A stretch of DNA of 64,000 nucleotides from assembly GCA_023374025.1 (NCBI GenBank), contig SIJG01000051.1, forward strand, positions 684,845-748,844, in the 5' to 3' direction. The stretch is from Heterodera schachtii (taxonomy: Eukaryota; Nematoda; Chromadorea; Rhabditida; Heteroderidae). The notes beneath the pieces were generated by a model that was not told the origin of the DNA, searched no databases, and was given only the letters and a program-made list of their open reading frames with translations. Both the position numbers and the translations under genes were made by a program. Of the stretch, positions 11,160-21,950 are shown piece by piece (position 1 is the stretch's first letter; every line of letters begins with the position of its first letter).

Positions 11160-11612
11160 CAAATGAGAAGAAGCGCCAAGGGAGACGCATTTGGAAAAAG
11201 CCAAGAGCAAAGAGCCCGAAGTGGACGAGAGAAAGTCGGAAGAATAAGCGCAACCGCTACTGCGAGACAAAGCGGCCAGCAAGAAGTGCCAAAAGTCTGC
11301 CGAGGATGCAGACACCACAAAAGCGTTGGTCATTCCGCTGGGAATGTCGCAGCTCAGCGAGCTGCGACTGTCCGATGATCGGACATTTTGAACGAAATGA
11401 GCAAAGAGTGGAATGGGGCACAAAAAGGGCAACAAACGAATAAATCGCAAAAGCAAAAAGGACGTGCAACGAATGAATGCGCTGATTAATGGGCACGCAA
11501 ATGGGCCAAATGGAGTGAGAAACCGGCGGCAACACTCGTCTGCGCAAATGTCACCCGATGGAACGGCAAAAAGAGTCCAATTCAGCCAACGACAACTCAA
11601 GGAGTGCATGTG
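11160..11612 (+). pseudogene. Degraded basic reading frame in the GC-rich island
   Basis: One plus frame reads a charged sequence (E-K-A-K-S-K-E-P-E-V-D-E-R-K) through about 11612 with three in-frame stops. It includes K-A-L-V-I-P-L-G-M-S-Q-L-S-E-L-R-L near 11325 and an open stretch from 11413 (G-H-K-K-G-N-K-R-I-N-R-K-S-K-K) of about 66 codons. The minus strand also has an open frame of 216 codons (10977-11627), rich in C, F, L and S, as expected for the complement of a K/R/A/E-rich frame. Neither strand gives a family I recognise. Broken gene or repeat-derived frame. Confidence 0.25.
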
Positions 11613-11944
11613 AAGAACCGGCCGCAACAGCGATGCCCAATGAACAGAAGGAAGAAAAACCCCGAATGATCACCCCATTGCTTATTAATTTGTTATTGTG
11701 TGTAGCCCCACCATTTTCGATCGTATTTAAGCCCCGTAAATTGTTCATTTCAGTGGCTCCGATCGTACACCGAATAAAGAGAACAAAAACCCAGCAATTG
11801 GGTATTCGGTAGCCCCTCCCCCTCTCCTTCCTCTCCTACCCCCACCCCGAACCATGGACGACGAACCGTCCCGTTGCGGCTTGTGGGCCAAGCCGCAACA
11901 ATGGTCAATTTTTTGGAAAACAATTCGTTGTAAATAATGAAATA

Positions 11945-12550
11945 GGCACAAAATGCCATAAAAATTACCTAAATAGGCTCAGAATTACCTTTTAATATTT
12001 AAATCAATTATTGATTATCTCTTTAAAAAAACCAATGTTTGTGTGTATATTTTCAAAAAAAATTTAATTTTTTCAAAAGAAACCTTGATAAATTCTCAAA
12101 AATTATTAAAAATTAAAAAAATATGTACGAAAAAATGCGAAAAAGTCCAAAAAAACATTGAAATTGAATATCGAAAATACGAACGAAAAAATTAAAGATA
12201 TTATCGGGATTAACATTGCAATGGTAATTTTGATCATTTGGTGAGCAGTGTTAATCTTGATTATGACATTGTAGCCCGATGTGAACAAGCAAAAGTCCAT
12301 TGTTGTGAAAAATAAAATAATTTTTACCTCACTTTTTCAAATTTTTCGTACATATTTATTCTTTTTTACATATTTTGGAATTTTGGAGAATTTATAAAAA
12401 AAATTTTAAGAAAAATTTTAAAAGTTTTCTGATAATGTCCCCTAAAAAAAATATTTTTATTCCAAAAATCAGATATTAAAAATTAATCCTTAAAATACTA
12501 AAAAATGATTCTAAGCCTATTTTGGCTCTTTTTATGGCATTTTGTGATTA
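11945..12550. mobile_element. Inverted-repeat element (MITE-like), about 600 bp
   Basis: The left end, GGCACAAAATGCCATAAAAA then TTACCTAAATAGGCTCAGAATTAC (11946-11990), is an imperfect reverse complement of 12500-12545, which reads GATTCTAAGCCTATTTTGGC and GGCATTTTGTG. A target-site duplication is not clear. The interior is AT-rich and holds a chance hydrophobic frame on the minus strand. A run of TTTACATATTTT repeats (about 12600-12715) follows the right end. Confidence 0.55.
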
Positions 12551-15234
12551 GTTCATTTTTTATGAAGAATTTTTTTCCAAAAAAAAGTCTATTTAAAAAT
12601 TTTATTTACATATTTTAGTACATATTTGGGGGTTTTTGTACATATTTCATACTTATGCATTTTTATACATATTTTATTTACATAATTCGCAAATTTTCTT
12701 ACATAAAATTAGCAGCCCTATTAATTAGTTTAAATTCTGCAAATATTACAATTAGTAAATGATTATTATAATTTAGTTGACCTTAATTTCAAAAAAACAC
12801 AACAATTTTTAATGTTTTACTTAATAGAATTTATGCTGCATTAATTTTAATAGGTGTCTATAATATGAATTAGTTATGAAACAATCCTAAATCAAATAAT
12901 TATTTTATATTTTTAAATTATATTGAGGCAATATTTTTCTATTCGAAAATTGAAAGTTTTTTTAAAAGGTAACTTTTTTCTGGTATAAGTTATATTATAA
13001 AGAATTCTTTACAAAACAATAAAAATACCTTAAATATAATAAAGGAAAAACAAAACAATTATTTGAAAACGTTTTTTTTTTGTTATTTAGTTGAAGTAGC
13101 AACAAAACTTAAATTTTCAATACAAAAAAGCTTTGTAATAATATAAAAAGGGGCCATTTTATCGAATGAAAAAAATATAATTTATATTCTAATAATATTT
13201 TGAAATAATTCTTTATCAATTTAACAAAAGAAAAATGTTTAACTTTAAATTAAAATAATTTATTTTTTATATAATAAACCGAAATATTATATTGTATTTT
13301 AAGTTTTGTGCATAGTTTTCATAGCGACAATTCGCATAATATTCTTTGCTTTCTTTACTATTTTATAAAGATTTAATTTTTAAATTATGAAGAGCAACAA
13401 AAATCTGAACTCGGTTCTGAAATCCATTAGAAAATCAATCATTTTGTTTAGTTATATGTCTTTTCCTTTATTTTGGTTCTTCGCTTTATTATTAATTGTT
13501 GTAATGAATATTTTTTTCATCTTTAATTGTGCTTAAAAACAAATAATAAAAAAAACTTTTGTTCACATTATTTAATTTCTTTATAATTTATAAATTTATA
13601 TTCGATATTCTTCAGCTTTTTTAATTTTATTAAAAATATTATTTTTGTTAATATTTTAATTTATCATTTTTGAAAATAATTACTGTAATTAATGTTATTA
13701 GGTTTTCATCATATAAATGTTTGAATATTTAAAATATAAATTTTTTATTAACATTTTTATATTAAGTTATATTATTATTTGTATTTATTATTTTTTTTAT
13801 TATTTTATATTAATTATTTATTATTTTGGGAAAAATTATAAAATTTAATAGAGGTATATTCAAAAAACTAATGAATATAGTCAATATATTTTTATTTAGA
13901 AAAATAAGTAAATAATAATTGGACAAAACAAGGGATCTACAAAGTGTTCACACGATAGCAAGTGAAAACATTATTGCGTAAAAATAAATAAACAATCAAT
14001 AATAAAACGAAACAATTAGAAAATAACTTACAAAAATTATTTGATTAAAATTAATTATGCAATAAACGTTGACATTTTAGTAAAGAAAAATAAATTGAAA
14101 CCAAAGCATTCAAAGTTTTACATCCCAACATTACAACGATAAAAATAACTTAATTTGTTTTAATTGAAACTGAAAATAAAATTTTATATAATTTTTTAAA
14201 TAAAAAATAAAAACATGGAATTCCTTTCAATTCATATTTGATTCTGTGATTATAGTGAATGTGAATTAAATAAATTGTGAAACTTAATGATGAATTTAAA
14301 ACAAATAACTAAATTTTTTTTAAAGAAAAGGTTTGTCATTAATACATTATGCGGATTACCATTTAAATATTTTAAGGAAATAAAAAAGATAAATGTGCAG
14401 TGTTTTTAATAAACTTTAAAAGAACTATTAGAAAAAGGGATAAAGATTAAAAATAAATAAGTAAAATTAATTTAATTGATACCTTTTATTTATATATAAA
14501 TTAAAAGTTTTTATGCAAATTTTATAATTTTTAGATAAACTTTTATACTCGTAAAAATAATTTTGATCTTAATAGGGTAATGAAAAAATTAAATGATTTT
14601 TGATTTTTCGTACAATTTATTGGTGTGCAAATATCTTTTCAATAACACTTTTTTGAATATAACCCTAAACTATTTATTATATTCTCGATATGTTCTATAG
14701 TTTGTAGAAAGTGTCACATTACTTTGAATTATTCAGTTTTATTCGAATAATTATATTTTTTAGGCTTAGTTTATTTATTTTGAATAAAACATAATTTATT
14801 ACTTCTTTATGCAGTTTAATATTAACTTGAGATTATGTAATAAAGTTTGGTTTCTTTATAATAATTTCCGTTTATTTAATATGTATTAAATTTTCTATCA
14901 TTTATTTAATATTTTAATTCTTTCACTTGCAAATATAATTTTTTGCTAATTTTTTCCTTAATTCAATATTTAATTTTCTTTTAAATATTGATTTTCATAT
15001 TTTATTTTTTTTTGTTGAATTTTTATTAAACATTTGTTTTCTTATTTAATATGCACAATTCATCAAATTATTGTTAAGAATTTATTGTTTTTACTTTCAT
15101 GTCTTTTTACAGAAATTTCTTTTATTTTGCGATTTATTATTTTTTTTTAAAACTATTCATTTAAAAACATTATTTGGTATGATTTAATGAAAAATTTATT
15201 AGATTTTATGTAAGCAATAACTTATATTATTCAG
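12551..15234. other. AT-rich desert
   Basis: No gene. TACATATTT-type repeats near 12600-12715, then near-continuous A/T sequence. One islet near 13930-13965 (GGGATCTACAAAGTGTTCAC) shares GGGATCTACAAA with the reverse complement of the islet near 1365. Confidence 0.6.
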
Positions 15235-15390
15235 GTGCCAGCGCCTTTCTTAAAACTACCACACCTAATTTCAAGAAAATTCTTGAAAAATTTTGAAAAT
15301 TTGAAAAATATTCTAAAATTTTCTGAATATTATAAAAACATGGGAAAAGAAATTTTTAATTTCTTTTTGGAGTTTAAACATTTTGTATAA
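15235..15390 (+). CDS. Candidate terminal exon of an unknown gene (51 aa)
   Basis: After an acceptor-like ATATTATTCAG (ending 15234), a frame of 51 codons runs to TAA at 15388-15390. It begins V-P-A-P-F-L-K-L-P-H-L, followed by an amphipathic lysine/phenylalanine-rich helix-like stretch (F-L-K-N-F-E-N-L-K-N-I-L-K). A GC-richer islet marks the first 40 bases. A nearby ATG frame (M-K-N-L-L-D-F, 15187) is followed by AT|GTAAGC, but the intron would be only 25 nt and the phase does not fit, so I do not join them. No family recognised. Confidence 0.3.
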   Translation: MPAPFLKLPHLISRKFLKNFENLKNILKFSEYYKNMGKEIFNFFLEFKHFV

Positions 15391-16503
15391 TCTATTAAAC
15401 ACTAGAATTTCAAAAATTTCAATGATTTTAAAAAGGGTCATGGCCAAAAAATTAGCTTAAATTTTTTTAATTTTAATACAATCTTTTTTTTATACTTTTT
15501 AAAAATTAATCGCTTTTTTAAAATTATTCATTGAATTGGAATTTTGTATTTTTTAGACATTGTCTATTTTTCAACAAATATTCTATTTTTAGAAGAATAA
15601 TAAAAAACTTTTAATTTGTAACTAATTTATGTTAATTTTTTTTTTGTTATTTTAAATTCACTGTTATATTCCAAGATTTTACAAGTTTAAAAAATCTTTT
15701 ATTTTTATTCATTTATATTAAAATGATCTCTTCAAAAAGTTTTTTGATCAATTTTTATGTAGTAACAATTAAACATTGTCTTAAATGTAAGAAACTTAAA
15801 TATTTGTGAGGTATAATTTTTCTACTCAATATTTTAAATTGGCTTATTATCAATATTGAAAATAAATCTATAAATCCAACCTTAATGGTCAGACTCAAAA
15901 AAATTTTCCTAAAATGATCCTTAAAATTCAAAAAGAATGAATTTTCTGTCAGAAATAATTTTAATTATTTCAAAAAGTGAAATAAAAAATTCCCTAGGGT
16001 CGGTTTTTAAAATTTCATTAAAAGTCAACCTTAATTTATTTTTAATTTTGTGATCAAAAATTAATAAATGATTAAATACGTGATCAAGCTATTTGCTTTT
16101 AAATTTTGAGTATTTTACTGCTAGTAATAAAAAATAAAATTAATTTAATAAAGCTACAAAAGAATGCTTATGGAGAAAAATGAAGCTAAATATTAACTAC
16201 ACAGAAAAATATTAAATATATGAAGCAAGATCCCGGCATCTCAACAATTTCTCTGGAGCCCGGAACATTGGATAAAAAATCATTGTTATTCAAATTAAAA
16301 ATGAAAATTCATAATACAGATTTTAAAATAAGAAAATAATTAATAATTAAGAAATAAAAATAACTATATGAAATTCATTAAAAACCAGAATCTTAGAAAT
16401 TAAAAACAACATAGTAAAAATGAATAATTACTATTGAACCCAAATTTCATGCAAAGAATTTAAAATGTAATAAGAAACTGAGTACAGAGACAAATTGATA
16501 ATA
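15391..16503. other. AT-rich desert
   Basis: No gene supported. One islet at about 16228-16270 (ATCCCGGCATCTCAACAATT) is open in two plus frames, one starting ATG at about 16220 (M-K-Q-D-P-G-I-S). Short open frames in GC-richer islets are expected and carry little weight. Confidence 0.55.
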
Positions 16504-17033
16504 CAGTCATAGCCATATGTTTAGACTCGCTTAGTGCTTATTGATTGAATTTATGATAAAGCTTAATTTGCGGCCAAATGGTTAACTGTAGAGCCCGGCG
16601 GGTTCGGGGCTCCCGCGGGTTTTTTACGGGAGCGGGATTTTTACGGGAATCCCGTTCCGGACTCGTGTCTAAGAAAATTTTCAACTCCCGATCCCGCTCG
16701 CGCTCCTGGAAATTTTACCCAAAAAACGGGAGTAAAAATGCACTGGTAAAAATTGAGTTTTTTGATAAAATTAATAATTTTTATTGAAGATCTGTTGAAT
16801 ATATAGCCAAAATTTCAAAAAAAAATTCTCGGCGGCGCTTATCGGCACCGCCGGACCCATAAAATCCTTAATTTCTTAAAAAATGGCTCAAAAAATTGCA
16901 AAGATTGGTTGGTATTAGTTGCAATGAGCATTATTTTGAAAATTTTCTTCATTTTGTTGGTCTCATAAATTAAGCTTTTATCATAAATTCAATCAATAAG
17001 CACTAAGCGAGTTTAAACATATGGCCATGACTG
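16504..17033. mobile_element. Tc1/mariner-like MITE, 530 bp, TA target
   Basis: Terminal inverted repeats of about 63 bp begin CAGTCATAGCCATATGTTTA (left) and CAGTCATGGCCATATGTTTA (reverse complement of the right end), with only a few differences. Both ends are flanked by TA (16502-16503 and 17034-17035). Tc1/mariner elements insert at TA and often start CAGT, so the assignment follows from target and termini. There is no transposase frame, so it is non-autonomous. The interior carries a GC-rich repeat (16590-16770) and a block shared with 8.15 and 33.57 kb (GGCGCTTATCGGCACCGC at 16834). Confidence 0.85.
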
Positions 17034-19188
17034 TACTTAATAAAGTCAATGTATAAAGCACTTAGAATCATTAAATAACAAATTCAATTTAAACTAAATA
17101 ATCACATAAGTTAATATTTAAAAATAAAATTGACAAAAAGAAATTATTAAAAGCAAATCAATATATGATATTTTATTTTATTTAGTTTTAAAAAAATGTG
17201 ACTAAATCATTACTTAATTTCTTTGCTATAATTTGTCAAGTCAAAAACATTAATTTTTCTTAATATTTCTATATTTTCGAATAAAATTATTCGCGCACAA
17301 AAGAACAGTTGGTGTGCATAATCGCAAGATAAAGATATAATATTAAATAATATATTATAGAAACAACTTAAAAAAGATTTTTTTAATAATAAACTTTTCC
17401 TAATCTCTTATATATATTTTTTCTGCATCATTATATTGAACTTTTTTGCTTATTGTCGGTGTCATTTAAAAATGTGTTTTTTTTAAATAATTTATTATTT
17501 TTGTATTTCTAATGAGCAAATAAATAGGGCAGTGGATTGTTTTATATTAATTTTATGCTTTTTATTTTACTTTCATTGTTGTTTATAATTAAATTTTTAT
17601 TATTAAACATTTAATTATTATTTTTATTTATATTACGTCTCAATAGAAAATTCAATTTATTTTTTAAATACATTTTCTTATACGTAATTTTTAAATATAA
17701 TTTTTTGCATTGTTCGCCAGTAGTTGCAGCTCTTTCAGTTGTAAATGTACGTTATTAAAAATTATTTTTTTTCAAATGATTATCAGTTGTATTTATACTC
17801 CTTAAAATTTTTTAATTGTAAAATAAGTTTATTTAATATTAATATTTTCAACTCTTTTTGCCCTTTTCTCATGTGTACGAGCGTGAATTATAATAATAGA
17901 GTGATTATGCTCGGTTTTTCGAAATAATTTTGATTCACTTGATATTAATTAAGTACAATGATATACTATGCTTGTTTATTTAAATTTATTTCCATTTATT
18001 TATTCTCTTGTATTTTTTCCTTTATTTTATTTTTAAAACTATAATTAGCCATTTTTGAAAGTTTTATTTTACATTTAACGAACTTTAAGAAATTTTGAGA
18101 AAATTTACAAAATTTATGCCTGTATTTGTTGCAATTAATTTTTGAAATAACTTTTTTTAAATTAAATTACTAATACAAATATTAAAACTAATATTTAATC
18201 TTTTAAATCTCAAAATAAAAATTAAATTAAATTAGTTACATATTAAAAAGAAAAACAAAATTAATTAAAACCAAAAAATTAAAATTAAATTTACTTAAAA
18301 ATCATATAAATAAAGCGATATAATATATTGAGACCCGAATTAAACTGATACAAAAAAATAATTAAAATAAATATTCTCCTTCCTTATCAACCAAATTAAT
18401 TCACTTGAATAAATTTGATATTCAATTTTGGATTTACCATGAAAAATTTTTGAAATTAGAAAAACTTCAATTTCCATTTTTGAATTCGTAATTTCCCAAT
18501 TTCCTTATATTTTATGCCTTGGATTCCGACAATCTAGTCGGGATAAATCCAAAATAAATTATTTAAATAATTGAAATTTCAAATGAATAAAACTTTGATT
18601 AATTTCATATCAATTACAATTGAAAGCATTATACAAAAAGTAAAGGCGCCTAAAATATGCCATACAAAAAATATTAAGGGAAACTAACTTTATACAAAAA
18701 ACTTCAAAGTAAAAGAGGAAAAATTATTGAAATTTTAAACAAATTTTAAAAATCCCAAGTATTATAGCATCCCAAACTAACTCTTATAGCTGATGTAGTA
18801 CCTATAACATTTTTAAACCAAAAAACGAAAAATATGTACCAATATGCAAATAAAAATTTTATGATTTTTTTTGTGGTTCATAAATATTGTATTGAAAATT
18901 AACTTTATAAATTTTTCAATAAAAAATTAAAAAAATTAATTTTAATAAAAGTTAGAATGTTTCAAAAGAAGAAATTGCACAATTATTTTAATTTCTTGTA
19001 TTTATTTATTTATCTAACATGATATTATCACATTCTTTTTTAAATATTTTTATATTATTATTATTATAAGTAAAATAAAATAATTTTCATTTAATAAATC
19101 TCTTGTTCCTAGGTTTAGATTTTGCAGACGTTTAAGAATTTGACTTATATTTGCATTATTTCTTAATATTTTGGTTAAATACATTTTT
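17034..19188. other. AT-rich desert
   Basis: No gene or recognisable repeat. Open frames such as 17745-17927 are hydrophobic products of T-rich DNA. A CTCTTTCAG at about 17726-17734 resembles an acceptor, but the frame after it closes at once. Confidence 0.6.
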
Positions 19189-19341
19189 TTAATATTTAAT
19201 AAATTGTTTTTTATGATATAATATTACTAATGTTTCTTTTACTAGATATTTTTTATGGAATGTCGTTCCGCCTGTAGAAAACCGAATGGAAGCCATTCCA
19301 GTTGTTGCATTAACGTGGGGACAAACTGGAACTTTCATTAA
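19189..19341. other. Normal-GC islet, open on both strands
   Basis: An 85-bp normal-GC islet (about 19255-19335) sits alone in AT-rich DNA. On the plus strand, ATG at 19255 opens 28 codons to TAA at 19339-19341, with four cysteines (C-R-S-A-C near the start, an S-S-C-C pair later). It follows a TTTACTAG that could act as an acceptor. On the minus strand, ATG at 19338 opens 49 codons to 19189 (M-K-V-P-V-C-P-H-V-N-A-T-T-G...). Both cannot be right and neither matches a family I know. Confidence 0.2.
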
Positions 19342-19959
19342 CTGTTTATAAGCTTTTCGATGGATTATTATAATAATAATTTATATTATATTACTTATTT
19401 TGATTCAAATTATATTTTTAAATTAAAGAAGGAAGCTTTATTTGCTGGGTTTTTTTTTTTATTAAAATGCTTATTTTGCTTACATTTTTTTAATCATTTC
19501 TTTTAAATTGTTAGCTCGAATTTAATTATGTAAATTATAAAAAAAATAATACTATAGTAATTTTTCTTTTGTTATTATCATAGAAAGTCTTAAACGAGTG
19601 CCAACATTATTTTATAATATTTGATTATATATTATATATTAAAAGAATTGTCTATATATTAATTATTCAAACTTGATTTTTATTATTTTTATTTACATTT
19701 GAGCTTATCGTGAACTGACCCGAAAACTTTAGGCAATGTTTGAGCAAAAAAAAAACATTTATTTTATAATAATCAGAATTTTACAATAATAATAAAAAAG
19801 TCGACGTTTTGTATGCGGTAAAGTATAAATGGAGCATTTTGCAAAACATTTAAACTGATTTATGTTAAATTTAACAGCTAGCTAAGTTATTAGCATTATT
19901 ATTAGAGTGAATTTATAAATTAAAAATAAATAAATAAAGAAATATCAATATAAAAAAAA

Positions 19960-21950
19960 TAAAATAAATTCTTAATACAAAAACTAAAAATTCAATATCT
20001 GAAATAAAAATTTGAAAAGGTAATGTTGAGAAACAATTGTCCATTTTCATTTGTTCATCAAATTTGTACTTTTAGCAATTTTTTTTTTCAATTTATTTGC
20101 AAATTTAATTGGTCAATACCAATTTTAAAAAACGCAAATTAATAAATTTTCAACTTTAAAAAAATCCCACAAAAATTGTCAGATAATTATGGTCAGAGAA
20201 AATGTTATATTTGCTGTGTTCACTATTTAAATTTTAAAAAAATAATTTTTACTAAAATTGTATAAACAAAACTTCCAAAATAGTCAAATTTGTTTAATTT
20301 TTAGTTCATTTTATCTCTTATTTTTAAGGTTTTTTTTACCTTTTTTATTTCTATTTGCGAAAATATTTTCGCATTCATTAAAATAAATATTGAATTTTGT
20401 TAATTATTTCTATATTAGGAAAATCTTTATTTAATTTATTTTTAAACTAATGTTTTCTGGACGACCCACTCATGTTGCTGATCAACTCTCTTTTAAAATA
20501 ATTATTTTTTATTTTTCTAATTTCATTGATTTGATTTGACATGCTAATCCTGAGATTTAAAAAATATATAATCAAATGAAAATATGAAAAGAAGAATATT
20601 TGTTTCCTTTATTCAAATTATGTTCTGAATATAATTTTTTTTTTTTAGTTAATAAGAATAAATAAATTGTTAATTCGTAATTTGATAAATTGATTAGCAT
20701 AATTATCTGCTTCAGTTTTTATTTCTTATAGGACTAATTAATATTTATTTATTATTTTTACTATGGAAATATTAATGGTTTTTATTTAAATAATTTTCTG
20801 ATTTTATGTGAATAGCCTTAAGTTTAATTAAAATTTTATAAATTGAATGTTTCGGTATGTAAATAATGAGAATATAGTATAAATAAAACTGCTTTTATTT
20901 ATTTTTAATTTCAATTTAATTTTATCAATTTACATATTTTTCCCTATTTTTTACCTCCTTGCCAAATCCACCAAAAACCTAATGCAGCGCCGCCGCCTGC
21001 CTTGATTACGCTTGCCTTAGTTCGTAAGAGTTTATTTTTATTATTATTTTCATAAATTTATTCAAAATCATTTTTATTTTGTGTATGACTTTTGGTAATT
21101 TTCTATACAATTGGTTTATTTCGACATATTAAATGAAATAAATTTTACATCATTTTTAGTGTTTATTTGAGTTAATTTAATTTATTTAAAAACAAGAAAA
21201 ATGTCTAATGTCGTCCTGACAATATAAAATGAACAGGAAAAACAACCTTTTCAAACTTATGAAATTTATTTACATAAAATTTGCAGCCATAATAATTATT
21301 AATATTATTTTTTTCAGTTTTCAATATTTCATTAGTTTTTTCAAATCTGTGCTTTTCAGCAACTTTTTTTCAGTTTTATTTGCAAATTTGTTGGGGTTTT
21401 ATGAATATGAATTTATAAAATGTAAATTAATAATTTTTCAACTTTAAAAAAAAAATCCTTCCAAATTTGTCAGAAAATTAGAGGCAGTGAAAAAGTGATA
21501 TTTGCTGTAAAGCAGCGCCGCCTGTGACGATGCTTGCCTTCGTTACTAAGAATTAATTTTTATATTATTTCATATATTTATATACAAATAATTTTATTTT
21601 TTTAAATATTTTTCTATTGAAATTTTTAAATATAATTTCTATTTTATTCTTTGTTATTTTCTACTTAATTGTTTTATTTCGTCACATTAAATGCAACTTA
21701 AATTATTACATCATTTTTTGCGTTTATTTATTTTATATAAAAAAGAAAAATATCGAAGGTTCTGACAATAATAAAATGAACATGAAAATAAACATTTTCA
21801 AACTTAGTAAATTTGCAGCCATAATAATATGAATATTTTTTTTTCAGTTTTCAATTTTCATTAGTTTTTTCAAATCTGTGCTTTTTTAGCAACTTTTTTA
21901 AATTTTTTTGCAAATTTAATTGTGGTTTTATCATTTTTAAGGTGTTTTGT
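19960..21950 (+). repeat. Diverged tandem repeat, about 530-bp units
   Basis: Units around 20960-21500 and 21505-21950 align throughout: GCAGCGCCGCC at 20984 and 21512; the TTTATTTCGACATATTAAAT-like block; TTTGCAGCCATAATAAT; and TTTTTCAAATCTGTGCTTTT. A third partial copy at about 20045-20220 matches the end of the unit (AAATTTTCAACTTTAAAAAA, TTGTCAGA.AATTA, TATTTGCTGT). Divergence is substantial. The small hydrophobic frames at 21229-21447 and 21617-21832 are in corresponding parts of the units and are probably not genes. Confidence 0.7.
20988..21023 (+). other. Candidate 36-nt exon, duplicated at 21516
   Basis: This islet sits between an AG (AATGCAG, ending 20987) and a good donor (TTC|GTAAGAG at 21024). 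One frame reads A-A-C-L-D-Y-A-C-L-S. The sister copy in the next tandem unit (21516-21546) reads A-A-C-D-D-A-C-L-R-Y and has CTAAG where the donor should be. Conservation of the A-A-C-x-D-x-A-C-L pattern while the surrounding A/T sequence diverges is suggestive of an exon, but short GC-rich sequence may also look more conserved simply because it is easier to align. Confidence 0.3.

Larger units (their letters stand above)
10153..11901. other. GC-rich island bounded by direct copies of a hairpin block
   Basis: Composition switches sharply from AT-rich to GC-rich and back. Both edges carry nearly the same block: CGAACCGTCCCGTTGC followed by GGCTTGTGGGCCAAGCCGCAA (10153-10193 and 11862-11901, same orientation). 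Each block can fold as GTTGCGGCTT / AAGCCGCAAC around GTGGGCC (the left copy has one mismatch). Inside, in order: five hairpins (10264-10590), a 160-bp tandem array (10591-10990), a shorter tandem array (10990-11105) and a degraded coding-like stretch (to about 11612). This could be an inserted element flanked by direct terminal repeats or a segment of foreign or isochore-different origin. Confidence 0.65.

Noticed and set aside
10977..11627. 216-codon minus-strand ORF rich in C, F, L and S
   Set aside because: It is the complement of a K/R/A/E-rich repetitive stretch in which stop codons are rare. Its repeated C-A-S-S-M-C-A-P parts are the tandem array read backwards.
21229..21832. Two hydrophobic ORFs with possible membrane segments
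   Set aside because: They are products of T-rich DNA in the diverged 530-bp tandem units, start at different places in the unit and are not conserved in frame between copies.
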